Shown: positions 21,505 through 36,500 of the stretch, one piece after another
Numbering within the stretch: the first letter of the stretch is position 1
Layout of the letters: every line of letters starts with the position of its first letter
Source: Microvelia longipes
Lineage: Eukaryota; Arthropoda; Insecta; Hemiptera; Veliidae
Direction of reading: 5' to 3'
Assembly (NCBI GenBank): GCA_018340805.1
Contig: JACMZG010001908.1
Coordinates: 42,900,634 to 42,964,633 of the forward strand
DNA length: 64,000 nucleotides
Notes under the pieces: model-generated
Databases searched by the model: none
Told to the model about the DNA's origin: nothing
Seen by the model: only the letters and a program-made list of their open reading frames with translations
Translations under genes and position numbers: made by a program

Positions 21505-24500
21505 GTAAGTAGTTCTACTCGACTTTGTTTTCTTCTAGTTCTACTCTAAACTGTGTTTTTAGCAAATTTTCAAAGAAAAATTAGGTTTTTTTAAATTTAT
21601 TTCAATATTAGGTCCATAGATTATAGAACATAAACAGCAAGTTTCATGTTTTCCATTCAATAGGTGCATTTACACGTATGGATTACCTGTCAAGCTGGTC
21701 CATCAAGTAAGAAAAAAATCTGTACATTTAAATGCTTCGACATATTTCAATAAAATGTAAAATTAGTCTATGAATTATATATATTCTATTCTATTTTAAG
21801 AGCGAACCTTTCTCCAACTTTTTTTAATAACCTCCAAATAAACATTAAAAGAGTGGAAAAACAATGGAAACCCGTCAAGCCAGATTCGTGCCTCTTATGT
21901 TGGTCACGGACCTAACTGTTGAGCCAATCTCACTGTTGATCTATTGGGTCATCTCTACAAATTTATTTATTTTAACTAATATAGTTGCCAATTAATCAAA
22001 TTATCTGCAAAAAAGACCTCAATAAATACCTGTCAATTACTCTGAAACTTTGCAATAATTTTTTCATATAAAACACAGTTATAATCAGTTGACATCGTGG
22101 GAAAATAATATGAGGGAGCCAATGAGGTTAGTCCTGGATACACCTCACTATTTCATTTCAGATCATCCCGTTGTTTCTTCAACTCTATTTTCCCACACTG
22201 TCAACTAATTAGAACCGTTTGCTGTTGTATATCATTTAAAGGTTTTAAGATACCTTGTGCCATCATATTATATTTATTATTCACATTAAATTAATTTATT
22301 GATTTTTCCCGTGATCTAAAAATTTCAAAACTTTATTTTCAGGATTGTTTTCTCATTCAAATAAAGTACAATTTTATACTTCCCCTTCTAAAAGCAGGGG
22401 TAGCATTGCATTTGCAATAATGTAACTCCTACTTTTTTCATCTATTGTTGATGTTTCAGCACCTGCAGGTCTAAAGATTGAAAAAAATTTGGTGTCTGTA
22501 TGTATGTATTAGTGTGTGGATGTGCACATTTCTTGTAGACAGGTTTCAGCTCAAATTGCTAATCCAATTTTAATTAAACTTGGCAAAATAATCAAGACCT
22601 ATGAGAGGAAGAACTCATTAGATTTTCAGATTAAATCTAATCATCTAGGTCTAGCCTGATAGGTTCCCTCACATTATTTTTTTAAGCTGTGTACTGATTA
22701 TAACTGTGGGTTATACTATGACTATCAATTACCAATACTAACCACTATATACTAATAATAACCTAACTTTCTTTCAAATGGTCATATATAACCATTGTCA
22801 TGCTTGGCGTGTTATTTTTTTTGTTGAAGGTGGTTTTACAAAACCCAATTATTTTTGGTTACTAAAGATGGTTATTAACCATAAACAGTACAACTGACGC
22901 ACAAAAAATCATGGAGGAATAGAAAGTCAATTATGCAAAACGTAAGGGTTTTAGTGACATTTTTAAGAATATAAACCAAGCAATTAATTTGATGAGCAAT
23001 ATTCCATCATTATTTTAGGGAGGCAAGGCTGATAAAATCCTAATTACATCTCAAAAAGCTGATAATCTTTTTTTTTTCAAATGAATGTGATAGGGTTTAG
23101 AATTTGTATTGTCATTGTTTAGGTCAAAGTGAATGGAATGACTAATTATCATCAGAAGCTAATATCTCCCTTACTCACCACTCAGAGGGTAGATAGGAAC
23201 GCAAGGCAATCTCAGAATTCTCATGGCACTTCCTTTCTTAATGACAGGTATGTTGATCGGATTCAAGTTGAAAACCTTTGTGGCTTTAGTGTAAGATTTA
23301 GGGCAGATGTCTGTGAAATAAAATGAGTACTTCTATGTTTGATTTTACATCAGTTAAAATATTCTGACAAAGGAGTCCTTAAGCCTGACAAATTTTCTTT
23401 GAGATGATTGTTTTATTTTTTTTTTTTTCTATTTAGCTCATTGGTAAAAAATTTTATTATTTTCATTAATATTGAACGAATATGTTGTTTGAATGACGGA
23501 ACTTAAAAGGAGAATTAACTTTTCATATTTGTTTGAGTTCATTACTCGAGTTAACTTGAGATACTTCATTTTTCATCCGGACGGAGTCAATTTTCTTCAT
23601 GTGTCACAAGATCTCTTATAGTAAGGATTATTAACATTCTAAGATGTTTTCATCTGTCTGATGAAAACCTGCAGATTGAAACAGACTGTTTTACCAAACT
23701 TAAATTGTTTCAGTGGTACCCTGGACTTTAGAATGTTTGGTGATAAATGTTTCTATTTAGACATGAAGCTCATCAGGGTTAAAGGATATGGAATGGATGA
23801 GACTGCTCACCAGTACCTCTCTGACACACTCAATAATACCAAGTCTTATAACAACAATACTATGTTAGTATGATTTTTCTTAGAGATAATGTGTGTTACT
23901 GATAAAATTACAAATGCATATTTAATTTTATAAATTTACTGCTATTGGCTAAAATTATTTTTTAGTTAATGTATTCTATCATAAAGGTATATTAATAGAT
24001 GGGGCATACCTTATCTCAATGCATTGAAGGCTTGAAACAACTTTCCAGGGCTACGTCCTCTCTTCCATAGGGATATTGTTACTAGAGAGGCCCTATAGTT
24101 TAAATTTTGAAACATTAAAAAAATAACCTGACCACCTACGCCTATAAATATTAACAATTAATCAGTACAAAATTACATCTTATATAGGAAAATGTTAAAA
24201 ATTGTAATCAAAATGTTAACAGTATGCGAAAACAAGACGAAAACAATTTATTTATTATAACCTTGACTTATTCTGCTCACGAATGTCCCCTCTATGCTCT
24301 CTTCAGATTTTCTTAGGGTTATAATAAATTAATTGTCGTTTTATATTGCACATTGTGTTTTGATAAGCATTGTATTATAAGCTACTTTAATTTTGTAGTA
24401 TTTATTTGATTATATTTATAGTAAAGGTAAACAGATTTTGCCAACTTTAGCTTTACTTTGAGCATAGTAGATGTGACCCACCCGAGTTTGTTCCCACAGG

Positions 24501-27500
24501 GCGAATACCCTGAAGGGCTGAAAAGCTCTAAAACGGACATTATTATTATTATTATATAGTAAAGGTGTTCAGGTTTTGTTTTTTGATGTTTAAAATTCAA
24601 CCAACGCAGGCCTGTAGCCAGGGGGGACATCGCCGGGCCTCTGACGAAGTAGATTATCAAAATACTTTCATTATTTATCATTATAGATCTGTTTAGCCTG
24701 TCAATGGAAGTTTTGCTTATATTGTAGTGTAATTTTGCTAATTTTGTTGATTTGACCATTTGTTGGTTTTGTTTAGAACTATGGTAGCTCTACAAACAGA
24801 TGGGGATGGACATTGTTTAGTTCATGCGATATCAAGATCATTAATTGGAACTGAGTTATTTTGGCATCCCCTCAGGATAGGACTTCTACATCATTTAAAT
24901 GATAACATTAGTAAATATAAGGTTAATATTTATAATATAGCTATAAATGTAGTTTCTATTAAAAGATATGTGTGTATTTTTACTCCAGGTTGCAAAAATA
25001 TATATACATAAATAATATATAAACATAAAACATAAAAAATATATAAACATAAATAGAAAATATAAGAGTATTAAGTACAAATTTATTCTTAATGTGATGG
25101 TTATCAGATTTATTAAAAAACTAATTCAAATTCTTTTTTTTTTTTTTTTAATTCAAATTCAAAAATCCTTTTATTTAATACTTGTCATTCTTTAAAAAAA
25201 ATTAAACTAATGCTAATAATGAGACGACACTTGGCGAATTGTTGATCTTATATAGGACTACATAAGTGCTAAGTGGTCGTTTTTCTGTGTATTATGAATT
25301 TTTGATGTTTTTGCTGAGTCGTTATCAATGGTTAATGACATCATAAAAAAATATTTTCTGGCTAGCATAACTAAATCTAAAGATTGATTTTTGTGTCAAG
25401 TTTCTACTCTATACCATAAACAAACTGAGAGCTACGATGATCATAGACACACACACTTACAGGCAACTTGTTATAAATGAACTGGTCTTTTTTAGAACAA
25501 GCTCTTTATTGACAAAAGGATATAATATTTATTTTGTGTAAACCCGAGCTAAATTTTATTTATTAATTTGGGGTAATTTGTGCCTTTTTTATATTTTCAT
25601 CCATAAAATTCACAACCTTGTAGTTTTAAAATTCTATTGATTGATAGATTTATAGTTATTTGTGTGTTTTTTTTTTGTTCTTAGACACTGCTAGGAATGT
25701 TCATAGACAATGCAGAGTGGGGAGCTATTATTGAAGAATGTGACCCTGAATGGAAACCCAACGACGGCACTATGTTAGGTCTTAGAAATGTTCATATCTT
25801 TGGATTAGCTAATCTATTGAGGCGTCCTATTATCTTACTAGACTGTATGGCCGGTATCAATGCGTCTGCTGACTATGCTGGTATTTTTTTTGTGTATTCT
25901 TATCTTATTATGTCTTATTTATGTTTTAATTGTATTAATCTTATTTTTTTTGTGTAAAAATCATCTAGCAATGCCCCCCCCCCTCTTTCTCTATGAAGAT
26001 TTATTTATTAAACAAATTATAGAAGTGCCTCTTATGGACCTTAAAAAGGTTCTATACAGATGATTTTTTTATTTTTGACATTGGCCCCCATCAAGGCATA
26101 CAGCCATTTTATGTCACTCATAAAAATAATACTTAATTTCTGACTGTCACTTAGCTATTAATTCAGAGGAATAACTGGATATGTAATTATTCAATTTAAC
26201 CATATGCCCTGTTTTGCCTATATATTCAAGATAAGCTTGAATCTGTTAAGGACAGAGATACTTTATTATCTTTTGATAGATTTGAAGAATTTGGTTTAGT
26301 AGCAACAATCCCTAGTTTTCCTAAGGAGGCTGTTGTTATAGTTGGTGTTGATAAAAACCTAAAAAAGAATGAGTTTCTAAATAGCCTCTGGAACCTAAAT
26401 CTTTCTAAGTTAGGATTTAGTAGAAACGATTATGGAAATCAAGTGATCCCTCGATTCACTAGAACATGTCTCTGGATTAAAAGGGACAATGCTATTTGGT
26501 GGATAGTAGAAATGCCTTATGCTCTGAAGCATGAGTTGCTAAAAGTTGGTACCGTAAATATTGAATGGTCTTCTAGCCAGCTACCAGTGAAACACTATGA
26601 TTGGGTTACCAGATGTTTTACCTGTCTGAGAATGGGTCATACAAAAAATCAGTGTGATAAAGAAAAAGTTTGCTCTCACTGCTCTGAACCCCACCATTTA
26701 AGAGCAAACTGCCCAATAATCAAAGAGCAGCCAGTGTGTGGCTCTTGTAGAGATAAAAGAAGAAAACATAATCATTCTATACTAGATCCGAATTGTTTAG
26801 AGTTTCAGAATGCACTAATGTGCAGGAAGTTGCTACTAAACCGAACCTAGCATAAGTATCTACTTATAATTTAGCTTGTAGTTCAGAGAATATGTATAAA
26901 GGATTTATGTAGATGATATTAGTTTAGAGCTCCATAACTGAGATACCAGTTTACACTTGAATCCTCTCTTTCTAATATTATTATTTCAGTTACAGTAATA
27001 TCTTTTATCTTCTTTTTATCTCTATTTATATTTAGTAATATTTATTTTCATATTATCACCTATATATTTCTATTTATTTATTTATCTCATTTTTTTTCAT
27101 TCAGGATGGCACAATGGACCCACCTAAGAGGTCTAAGTGCCCTGGAATTTTCCACCAGAGCTTTAAAAAAAAAAGTCACTTTGCTATTAGTTCAGAGAAA
27201 TAACTGGATATGTAATTATTCAATTTAACCATATGCCCTGTTTTGCCTGTATATTCAAGATAAGCAAATCTGGTACTACTGTCTTTGAATTTAGACCCAT
27301 CCGTGAAAAAATACTGCGCGTTAGGCCATAGTTTGTAAACATTGTCCCAGAATATACTATTCCTTATATCAAGTGAATATTTTGAATAATCGTCTAAAAC
27401 GTTTGTCTTTATACGTGTAAAAAATAAGTTGTAATTAAGAATATGGTGGGGGATTATGGAATGTGCCAGAAATGAGGCAAACGTTGTGTAACTTTCAGCC

Positions 27501-30500
27501 AAAGGAGATGATTTCTTTTTAGACCAGAATGGAAAAGTTAGGACCGATTCAGCTAACTTGGAAATTTTAGGAATGGTATTAGAGTTAAATGCATAATTCT
27601 TTAAATTTTATAGTTGAAACAGAGTAACATTTCACAGATTGTATTTATCACTTGTCTTTTTTCCTTTTGTAGTCTTTTTTCCATTTTTCCTACAGAAGGA
27701 AAAATGTATTGGTACTACTAAAGGAATGAGAGTATTGACTTGAGGTGAGGTTTGTAGTCAAAAATGTAATGGGTATTGTTTATTTATGATGTAAAAATAA
27801 AACAGAAAAGATAAGGTTGTAAATGTTAAATTGTTTTGTTCAGGTGTTTTTCTGCCAGGTCTGAACAGTCCACAGGAATGCTGTACTGACGGAGTTCTGA
27901 ACCCACCTATTGTCATAGCATGGGCCAGTGTTGCTAGAAATCATTATGTACCTCTGGTTCCTTTTAGAGATTGTGAGTATAGTTATACAACTTTACTTAT
28001 ACAAGTATACACTTGTCAAATTGACTTGCTTATCAAACTTTTTCTCTCCTCAATTTATTGCAATATTGTTTTACTTTTTAAAGGGGAAATACTGATTGTC
28101 TCCTGCCAATAATTCCAGGGGGGAACTCACTGCTACCATCTATACCAAAATTAATTGCCCTCGTTTAGAGTTACGCTTTAGTAATGATTTGACAAACTTT
28201 TAGAAGATTTTTTAAATAAATATTTATTTTAAATTCCCGAAGTCAGAACTAAGGACTAAAATGTCTGTAAAATGAAATTGGCAATCCTACCATCTTTTCT
28301 ACTCAAATATTACTCTGGGTCCCGAAAACTACTAGATATAGCATATTAAAATTAGAATAGTTGATTAATTGTATGCCTTTAATTACTTTCTAAATAATAT
28401 ATTGTTGGCTCTTGTTCTGATATTATAACTGCTAATTAATCTGTTTTTCTTACGTTCATATTTTTGTTGTTTTTACCTTTGCATGACATTTGAATATTTT
28501 TCTTTCAGCCCCACTGCCTCGATATCCAAGAGATCTATTACCCAAAGTTTGGGCATTTCCTCAAAATTTTCTAGATACATATATTAATTTTGATGAACAG
28601 AATTGTTTAGTTATTGGTGAGTGATCAATTATTTATATTTTTAAAGAAAAAAAGTATTAAAAATTAATGTTAAATGATCAATTATCATTATTTAATATAA
28701 TTATCAATTATATTAAAAATATTTTTGGTCAACTTTTAACTTATTTGTTAAAAATATCTATATATTTACTAGTCTGAGAGAGTCACCCGTGGTGTAGTGG
28801 TTAAGGTACGCGGCCACACGCGGTACACAGAACGAATGGACTTTAGTCATGGGTTCAATCCCAGCACGGGCCTCTAGGATTTTTATGAGAGGGATAAAAA
28901 TTCTGGGTTCCACGTCCTTCAGAAGGGACGTAAAGCTGGTTGTCTCGAGCCTGTGCGTTGTCAGGTACTCGTTAAAGATCCCTTACCCTAAATGAAACTG
29001 GGTATAGGCAAAATTTAGAACCCTCATTGTAGATTCATTATAATACTATACTGTTTCTGCCTTGTAGTTTAAAGTGTGTAGAGGTTTGGTTTAACAGTGA
29101 GAACACATGTTGTTCCCAGTTTTCACTAGACTGTAAGAGTCAGTGAAAATATGTATGATTGCTTGAAAAAGCATGAGAGGAACCATAGAAATGCACGGCT
29201 CTTCTGTCTAGATTAGATGAAATATACCTACACTTGAAATTAAAAGGAGTAGAACACTATCTTAGGGAGCTGGCAAAAAGGGCCCAACAACGTGGCCTAC
29301 TTGCCTGGTAGTTACTACCACTCCCCCCATATTAATACTACTTACTACTACTACTAGTCTGAGAGCATACTTATCGAAAGCAATTGTATTGCACCATATT
29401 AGTTTAGTACATAGAATACAATAATGTCATCACAAACCCCTCTAAAACATTGGGTCTTTTAAAGTAAAGATGCACGCTTTGGGTTATAAGGAATTTAAAA
29501 GCAAAATAAACATTTTATCAAATTTGTGATTTCTTTGGGTAACAAAGTTAAAATAAAAAATAACATTTTAGAAGTCATTTAGTATAAATTGTTAATAAAG
29601 AGAAATATTAGTTTGTTAAAAAGTCTTACCTTTAAGTACAATCTCTTACTGCATATGTGTGTAGAGGATTGGATTCCATCTCCCATGATTTAATGTATGG
29701 GAATGTATTCCCTCCTCATAGTTCTCACTGTGCATTTAACTATTAAAATAAATAAATTTTTATTTCAAAATGTAATTTTTTCAAAATAAATGTATTCTAT
29801 GTATAACTTAGGTTTTCTATTATTAAATGAGACCAGTGTTCCGTTTAACTAGTTGATGACATAACAATCCACAGTTTTGATTTGCTGTTTGAATTTTAGT
29901 AATTGCTCCGTGTAATTTATTTTTACTCATGACTTGAGTTGTAAATCAGGTTTCCATATGTAGCAACCTGGCCCTGTGAACGTGTTTTACGTCCCAAGGG
30001 ATGTAAAACACCTAATAGAGTGTTATAGGCCTAAATAGAATGCAGTGGATATATAGAGTCATCTATGCCAAATAAAATCAAAGTCACAGAACAAATTCTA
30101 ATAATGTAAGGAATGAAAAAGAGAATGTGTACAAAAAAATAAAAAACCCCTACCTCCAATCGTTAATAACAACCCTTCAAATTGTAACTTCTCATTTCCA
30201 TCATCATTGAAAAAATTTAACAAATTTCAAAAATTAATAAGAAATATATTACACTTATTATCTATGTCGTAGGTAAAATTTAATGCATGACAGGGATCAA
30301 AGAATTTCAGCTCTCGTATTGACTCCCTTAACTAATTTTTCCTCCCTCGGAGTTACAGCGGCTTTGCCTTATGTGAAAACTTGGCCTTGAGCTGTAAAAC
30401 TTTCTTCTCCCCCCTGCCGTGTAAATTACTAATAATGTAAAACAGCTTTTTAGTTTCTCTCCTTTCTGTTTCAGGTAATGGTTGTGAAGTTAGTGATATC

Positions 30501-33500
30501 TATGTGAAGCAATTAACTAGTTTATTGGACAAACAGTTTTATGATTTACATTTAATATACCCTTCCCTTGTTTCTGATATATACTATTATCAGTATACTA
30601 GAAAGTTATGTAAGTATATCTACCTATTGTGTCATGTGACAGTATCATATTAACATTAATCAAAAAAGCAATATTGGTGTATTTTTTGTAAAAAAAAAAC
30701 CAGGTTACTAGTTTGGTTACCAAAGGAATATTGCTTAAGTTTGTTTCTGAATTAATAGTTGTTATCAATAAAGTTTCAAGGGGGGTTTCAAACTACTTAC
30801 TTATCAATAAAGTCTTATCTGTAGTATCTTATTATGTAGTATCTTTCTCTTGTATTTACTAAGTTGCGTACCAACTTAGTAAATAGAATGAATAAAATAA
30901 ATTAGAGGCATTCAACCTCTTGGCCACTTCACAGCATCTCATGATTGTTGTCCTGTATTGGGTTGTCATATTACTAGTTTATATAAGTGGCATTCTGCCT
31001 CGATATAAAGGAATTTTCAAATGTAGCCTTCTTAGTGTGATGTGACACTCTATGGTCCACTGGTACCAATACTTATAAATCTACATTGGAGATCAAAATT
31101 TTAAAGTCGCATTTAGTATTTTGTTTAGTAATATTAATTATATTTAGGAGGAATAGGTCTAAAATATAATCAATATTTTAAAATAGAGGCTTTAATAAAT
31201 TTTTTTTTTCAAGTTTCAAATATTTTTTCTTATCTGCTTAAAAATACTGAAATATTAATTTTGATTTTTTTTTTGTTACTTTTTATTATTGTTATTTTAG
31301 TATGTTCTCCAAAGGCAGACCAGATGACGGAAGCTGGTTCAGGAATGCTGAAAGAGTGCAGATTACTAAGGTGTCTATGCTGCCGAGGTCTTTGCCTTGT
31401 GCCTGTCAGTACTCAGTGGCTCAGACCCCGAGGCCACCTGTACGAGCTGGCCAAGAAAACATTTGGCCAACTTATTCCTCATTATTCTTACTCTTTTAAT
31501 GAATATGTAAGTTTTAAGTATTGAAATTAAGTTTTGGTGTTACAAAATTTAGAATGCAAATTTTATTATAATAATGGAGTTAATAATATTGCATCTTCTA
31601 TAAGGACCAAAAAGGGTTGTAATAGCAAAACACCTACTTATTTAATATAATAATGCCTGTAATTCAGTATAGCTCCGCCTCTGGCTAAAAAATCAAAGGC
31701 CTCTCACTTAAATAGGATATAAGGAACACCACTGATCTCAAACCCATAATAAATTTCATGGAACACCATTTAACCATTAATTTGTTTTTAGTACCAAACA
31801 CTAGGAAAGCTTGTGTTTCTTTCCAAATTGTAAACAAGTCCAATTTTTGAAAACTATGTTGAATTATTTTGTTTGTTTTGATGTGAAGGGTCTTTCCTGT
31901 ACTTATGATGAAGACAGAGACATGCTTGTTGTCAACACGTTCAACACTAAAACACCTTGTAACTTCTGCCAGTGGTAAATATTTAGTTTTCAGTAAAAAT
32001 TACTCCATTTTGTATTATTATTCAGTAAAAATAAAAACCAAACGAAATAACATTCTTTAAGTAATAAGACATAATCTGCCTAAATAAACAAGCATTGCCT
32101 GCGTCAGAGTTCATTGTGTCTCATACAGAAATATGGTATAAAATAATGGATATCTAGGACAGGGGTATCCAAATTGTTTTGTTTGAGTACCCCTTAAAGT
32201 AGAGCAAAACATTTTTGTACCCCTCCTCTGTAATCTTTTTGTTAGGATTTTTAAAATATTTGTCTATATTTATGGAAAACGATTTAACACTCAAATATGT
32301 CAATAATATTTTTCTTAAAAGTAAACAAAATGTAAGTTAATACTTACAAGTAGATATAAAAGTAAATGTTAGCACACAAAAAACAAACAAATAAGACACT
32401 GTAAAACACTATGATGCAAAATAATCACGTTTAAACATTACGACAGTAAAATGAAGACTTAATTGATATTAAAGTAAAGTATCAGTTATCAAAATTGAGT
32501 TTGATATGTTTGGATATAAATTAAGAAGTAACAAAAAGTGGTACATAAAAGGAATGTTCATATCCTAGTTATATTACATTCTGTAATTTGACAGCTTTGA
32601 TTTAAGGCTTATCTTATCTATTTTAATTATTAGTTTGAACATTATTTATCTTTGATCCCTTTACACATTTTTTGTATTTTATTCTTATTTATATTAATAT
32701 GTGTTTATATATTTTTAAAAGCGTACTTTTTTTTTAAAAAAAAAGGGTACAAAATTTTTAAAAGGGGTCTCCAAACTGGGGTACGCGAGACCCTAACAGG
32801 GACTGTCAGGGTCTTGCGTAACTAGACGTAACAGAGAGCCATTTGGTTAACACTTCTAGTATGTATACTGTATAGATAGGTATTTGAGTTTAGCTAGTGA
32901 GAGAGGTGGGGAGTAATATTCCCGAGTCTCCAGGAACCAATAATCGAGAGGGGCTCGTCTCTATACGCTATATCATATCATAATAATATCAATTATCACT
33001 GTCAATCAAACATCAAATTAGTGTTTTGAAAATACTTAACAACCTACACTTACTTTTTCCAAAATATTTTGATTTTGCTATTATTCACTAATTATGTAGT
33101 TTTATAATTGCCGCAAAAAAAAGATTTTTTCGTTTAAAACATTTAAAAAAAGAAATAACACAATTCAAAAGCCTATCTAAGGAGAAAAAATAAATTTACG
33201 TTTAAACTTTTTTATGCAGATAATAACTGATAAACTCATACGCAACTACAAAAATGAAGACACAACAACAAGACATTTCTTTTACTGAATCAAAGTAAAA
33301 TAATAGAGATAGAAGTCATCAGACATCAAGTTGTCTCTTCATTCATTGATTCAAAGTAAAATAATTGAAATAGAAGATATAAGTCATTAGAAATCGAACC
33401 AAAATGTAATATGAAGCAATGTATAATTTAAAATAAAATACAATCATATACAGAGAGAAGACAACAATTGATTTCAGTTCTATTCAATTAAATTACTTTA

Positions 33501-36500
33501 CATTTATTAACTATATACATAAAGATACAAAAAATACGTAACACGCATAAATCGGAGAACTAGACTAACACGATGATCAATTGATTAATATCAATATATT
33601 AATCAATTAAGATGATAATTAAAAGACAAGTCCCTTTGCGAGGAAGAATAAGGGAAGAACTGTGAAATGTGAAGGGGTAGAATAGCAAGAACTTGTGGTT
33701 GACGAGGTGGGGGAGTGAAATCTTATAACTATATCCCTATCTCACTGCGAGGTGAAACAACTAATATAATATAAGTGTCAACCAAATGGCTCGCTACAAC
33801 GTCTAGTGTCTCGCGTACCCCAGTTTGGAGACCCCTGATCTAGGCAGGTCATGGTGGTTTAATGTTTAGCTCATGTGCCTGCCACTTAAACTCTCCGGGT
33901 ACAATCCTGTTTGGGGCCTCAAGGATTTCCATGTGAGGAATGGAAATTTTAACATATTCTCGAAAGAGACATGTGTGGTGGGTCTGGAAAAAATATTTAG
34001 CCTAAAAATCTACTTTTTAGATTGTTTTTCTTTATAAATTTGTTTACAGTTCCAGATTGAGGCTAATAGACAGAGACTGTAGTATTATGTATAGGAATGG
34101 TGATATAACTTTTAATATAGTCAATGATATTAATAAATCAAGATGTAAATGTGGTTTTAAGCATTTTCACTCTCAAACACTTTATAACAATCCTCCTATA
34201 CAGGTAAAAAATGTTTTTTTTTCCAAAAACCATATTGATTTGTTATAAATATTAACCACTTAGTTCTGGAAATTGAGAAAACCTGGGTTTTATTTAATAA
34301 ATAATTAACTTCTTGATCAACAAGTTTTTGGGTTGGATTTAATACATTTTCTCGATTTGTATAATATAATACTTTGCTAAACTGATCTATAATTGTATCT
34401 GTGAAAAAGCATAAATTTAAACATCCTGTTCTTTAGATGCAAGTTTTACTATTTTAGTGACAAATATTATTTATGTAATCTATTTCTAATAACTTTACTA
34501 CCTCTATGAGTATAGTAAGCCCTTTCTTACTCCTGTTATTAATTTTTTGTCTATTCATCAGCCAAGTAAATGAGGTCCTGGTGGTCCAATAGTTAGCATG
34601 TGCGCCTCCCACCCAGACAGTCCTGGTTTTTTAACCTGGTCGGGGACTCAGTATAAGATTTTACTGCAATGGATAGGATTACTTTCATGTCCTTTGAAAG
34701 GGTTGTTAAGCTGGTGGTTCTTAGCCTGTGCAAGATTAGGTAAATAATCCTATGTGTAGGCAAAATTTAGGACCCTCAAGGGTAGCTCACATAAAATATA
34801 TACATGCCTTATGTTTTCGAAAGTGTGCGAGAGGAAAGCTAAGTCTGGCTGTGGGGCACCTGTTGATTCTAGTTAAAGCTATTGAAACTTATAATAAAGC
34901 TGGCTCTTCTGTGGATTAGATGCAAAATGCCTGCGCACTAGGATTCATAAGATCAAACAATATCTTCTATTTAAGGAAGATCTATATTAGGTGATCTCAC
35001 CTCTCCCTAATTACTATCACTATCAGCTAAGCAATTAATATTTTATTACTGATTTTTTTTTGTATTTTTATTTACCTTTTTTTACTTTTGCATAAGTAAT
35101 ATATAACTTAAGTAGGGAAACTCCTATACTAACCCATTTAAAAAAAAAATCAGCTAGCTCAAAAATATGAAAATTGGAATAACTGCATTTGAGCCCTCTA
35201 GGATTCACCTTTTTTGTGTTCCATTTTATTGGCAACACTGATAATTTAAGGTGAATTTTGCATTTTATCAAGTTTTCAAACATTATTATGTACGTGCTAG
35301 TTATGAAACTGTGAACTACCAAGCCATGTCTGACAGAAATCACCTTTTTCCCCTATTTGGTTTATATATTACTTCAACTTTTTATTTTAGTTTTTCAATT
35401 TCACTGTATTAAAAATCTATGTCTTTTGTATGCATTATAGATAGAATTAAAAATCAAACTATGTGGTATTCATATATCTGAGAATATATTGATATTTAAA
35501 GATGAAGCTGATGAGAGTTTAAACACAAATATACTTGAACTTGCCACCAAAATAGCCAACAAATATTTCTCTCAAGGTACTTTTTGTTGTCTTCTAATTT
35601 TTTTTTATAAAACCTCACTTCAATTTTTTTTTCAGTTTCAACAAATCAAACTGAAAAAATTATTATAATATTATATTAATTTAATATAATAAGAGATACT
35701 ATAAGAGACTAGTTTTTTAACGAAAAAATCCCTTCTTTTAAGGAACAAAAAAATCCTTACTCTGACAACACTGAAGACTTGTAAATAATTAATTTACAAA
35801 TACATTTAATGGAAAGCTTTTGTATTTTTAATTCTATTAACATGAATATGCTACGAGGATGTAGTGAAATATGTTACCTATTAAACTAAAACTAGTCTCT
35901 TATAGTGCCCTTATCACCTATTTATTTAATTAGCATTTATTAATCTTTGTTTATTTCTAATTATTATTAATCTAACTGGTCAAGTTCAAAATTATTATTA
36001 TTTATACTTACTCAATCTGAGCTACAATGATAATTTACTAATTTCAAGTTCATCTTTCTTTTTATCTAGTCATGTTTACAATCAATTTAATTTTATTTAG
36101 CCTATTCATATCTTCGTTATTTATTTGCATTCCTAACTGTTTCTTTTGTTATTGGTTTTGTTGCAATGTTTAATCCCTCAATTAATTTTGTAAATATAAA
36201 TATGTAGACTTATCTAACTCTCATCTAATTATTTATATACATAAATCTATCTTCCCATTTATGTTATCAAACTTTAAGCTCATTTCTATTTACCCTAATT
36301 TTTGTTTAATTTTATAATTCTTTTTGTATAATTTATTATTTTTTATTTTATTTTTGGCTTTACATATTTATATAATATAGATTTTTAATTTTGTCAATGT
36401 ATTTTAAATTTATACCATGCTCCCTACCTGTGAACTACTGGTAGAGTAACTACAGAGCTCGGTATCAAATTTTTTGCAAGCACAATACTTGTCCTATATA

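Larger units (their letters stand above)
26150..27605. mobile_element. Rearranged non-LTR retrotransposon remains
   Basis: Three parts are joined in the VCPIP1-like intron. 26150-26236 is an antisense piece of an RNase H region, 26233-26850 a sense ORF1 with zinc knuckles, and 27172-27605 a longer antisense RNase H region. The two antisense pieces share about 85 bp nearly identically (tgccctgttttgcct), and the first switches to ORF1 sequence exactly after ttcaagataagc. The two parts presumably come from one I/Jockey-like family. Confidence 0.75.

Noticed and set aside
21664..21706. Possible 43-nt exon between VCPIP1-like exons 1 and 2 (good acceptor and GTAAGA donor)
   Set aside because: It would break the reading frame, while direct joining of 21504 to 23123 gives a gap-free match to the family (ELVKVNGMTNYH-like).
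28781..28870. Functional tRNA gene
   Set aside because: A and B boxes exist, but no acceptor-stem pairing is evident and the unit continues into a SINE body with a target-site duplication.
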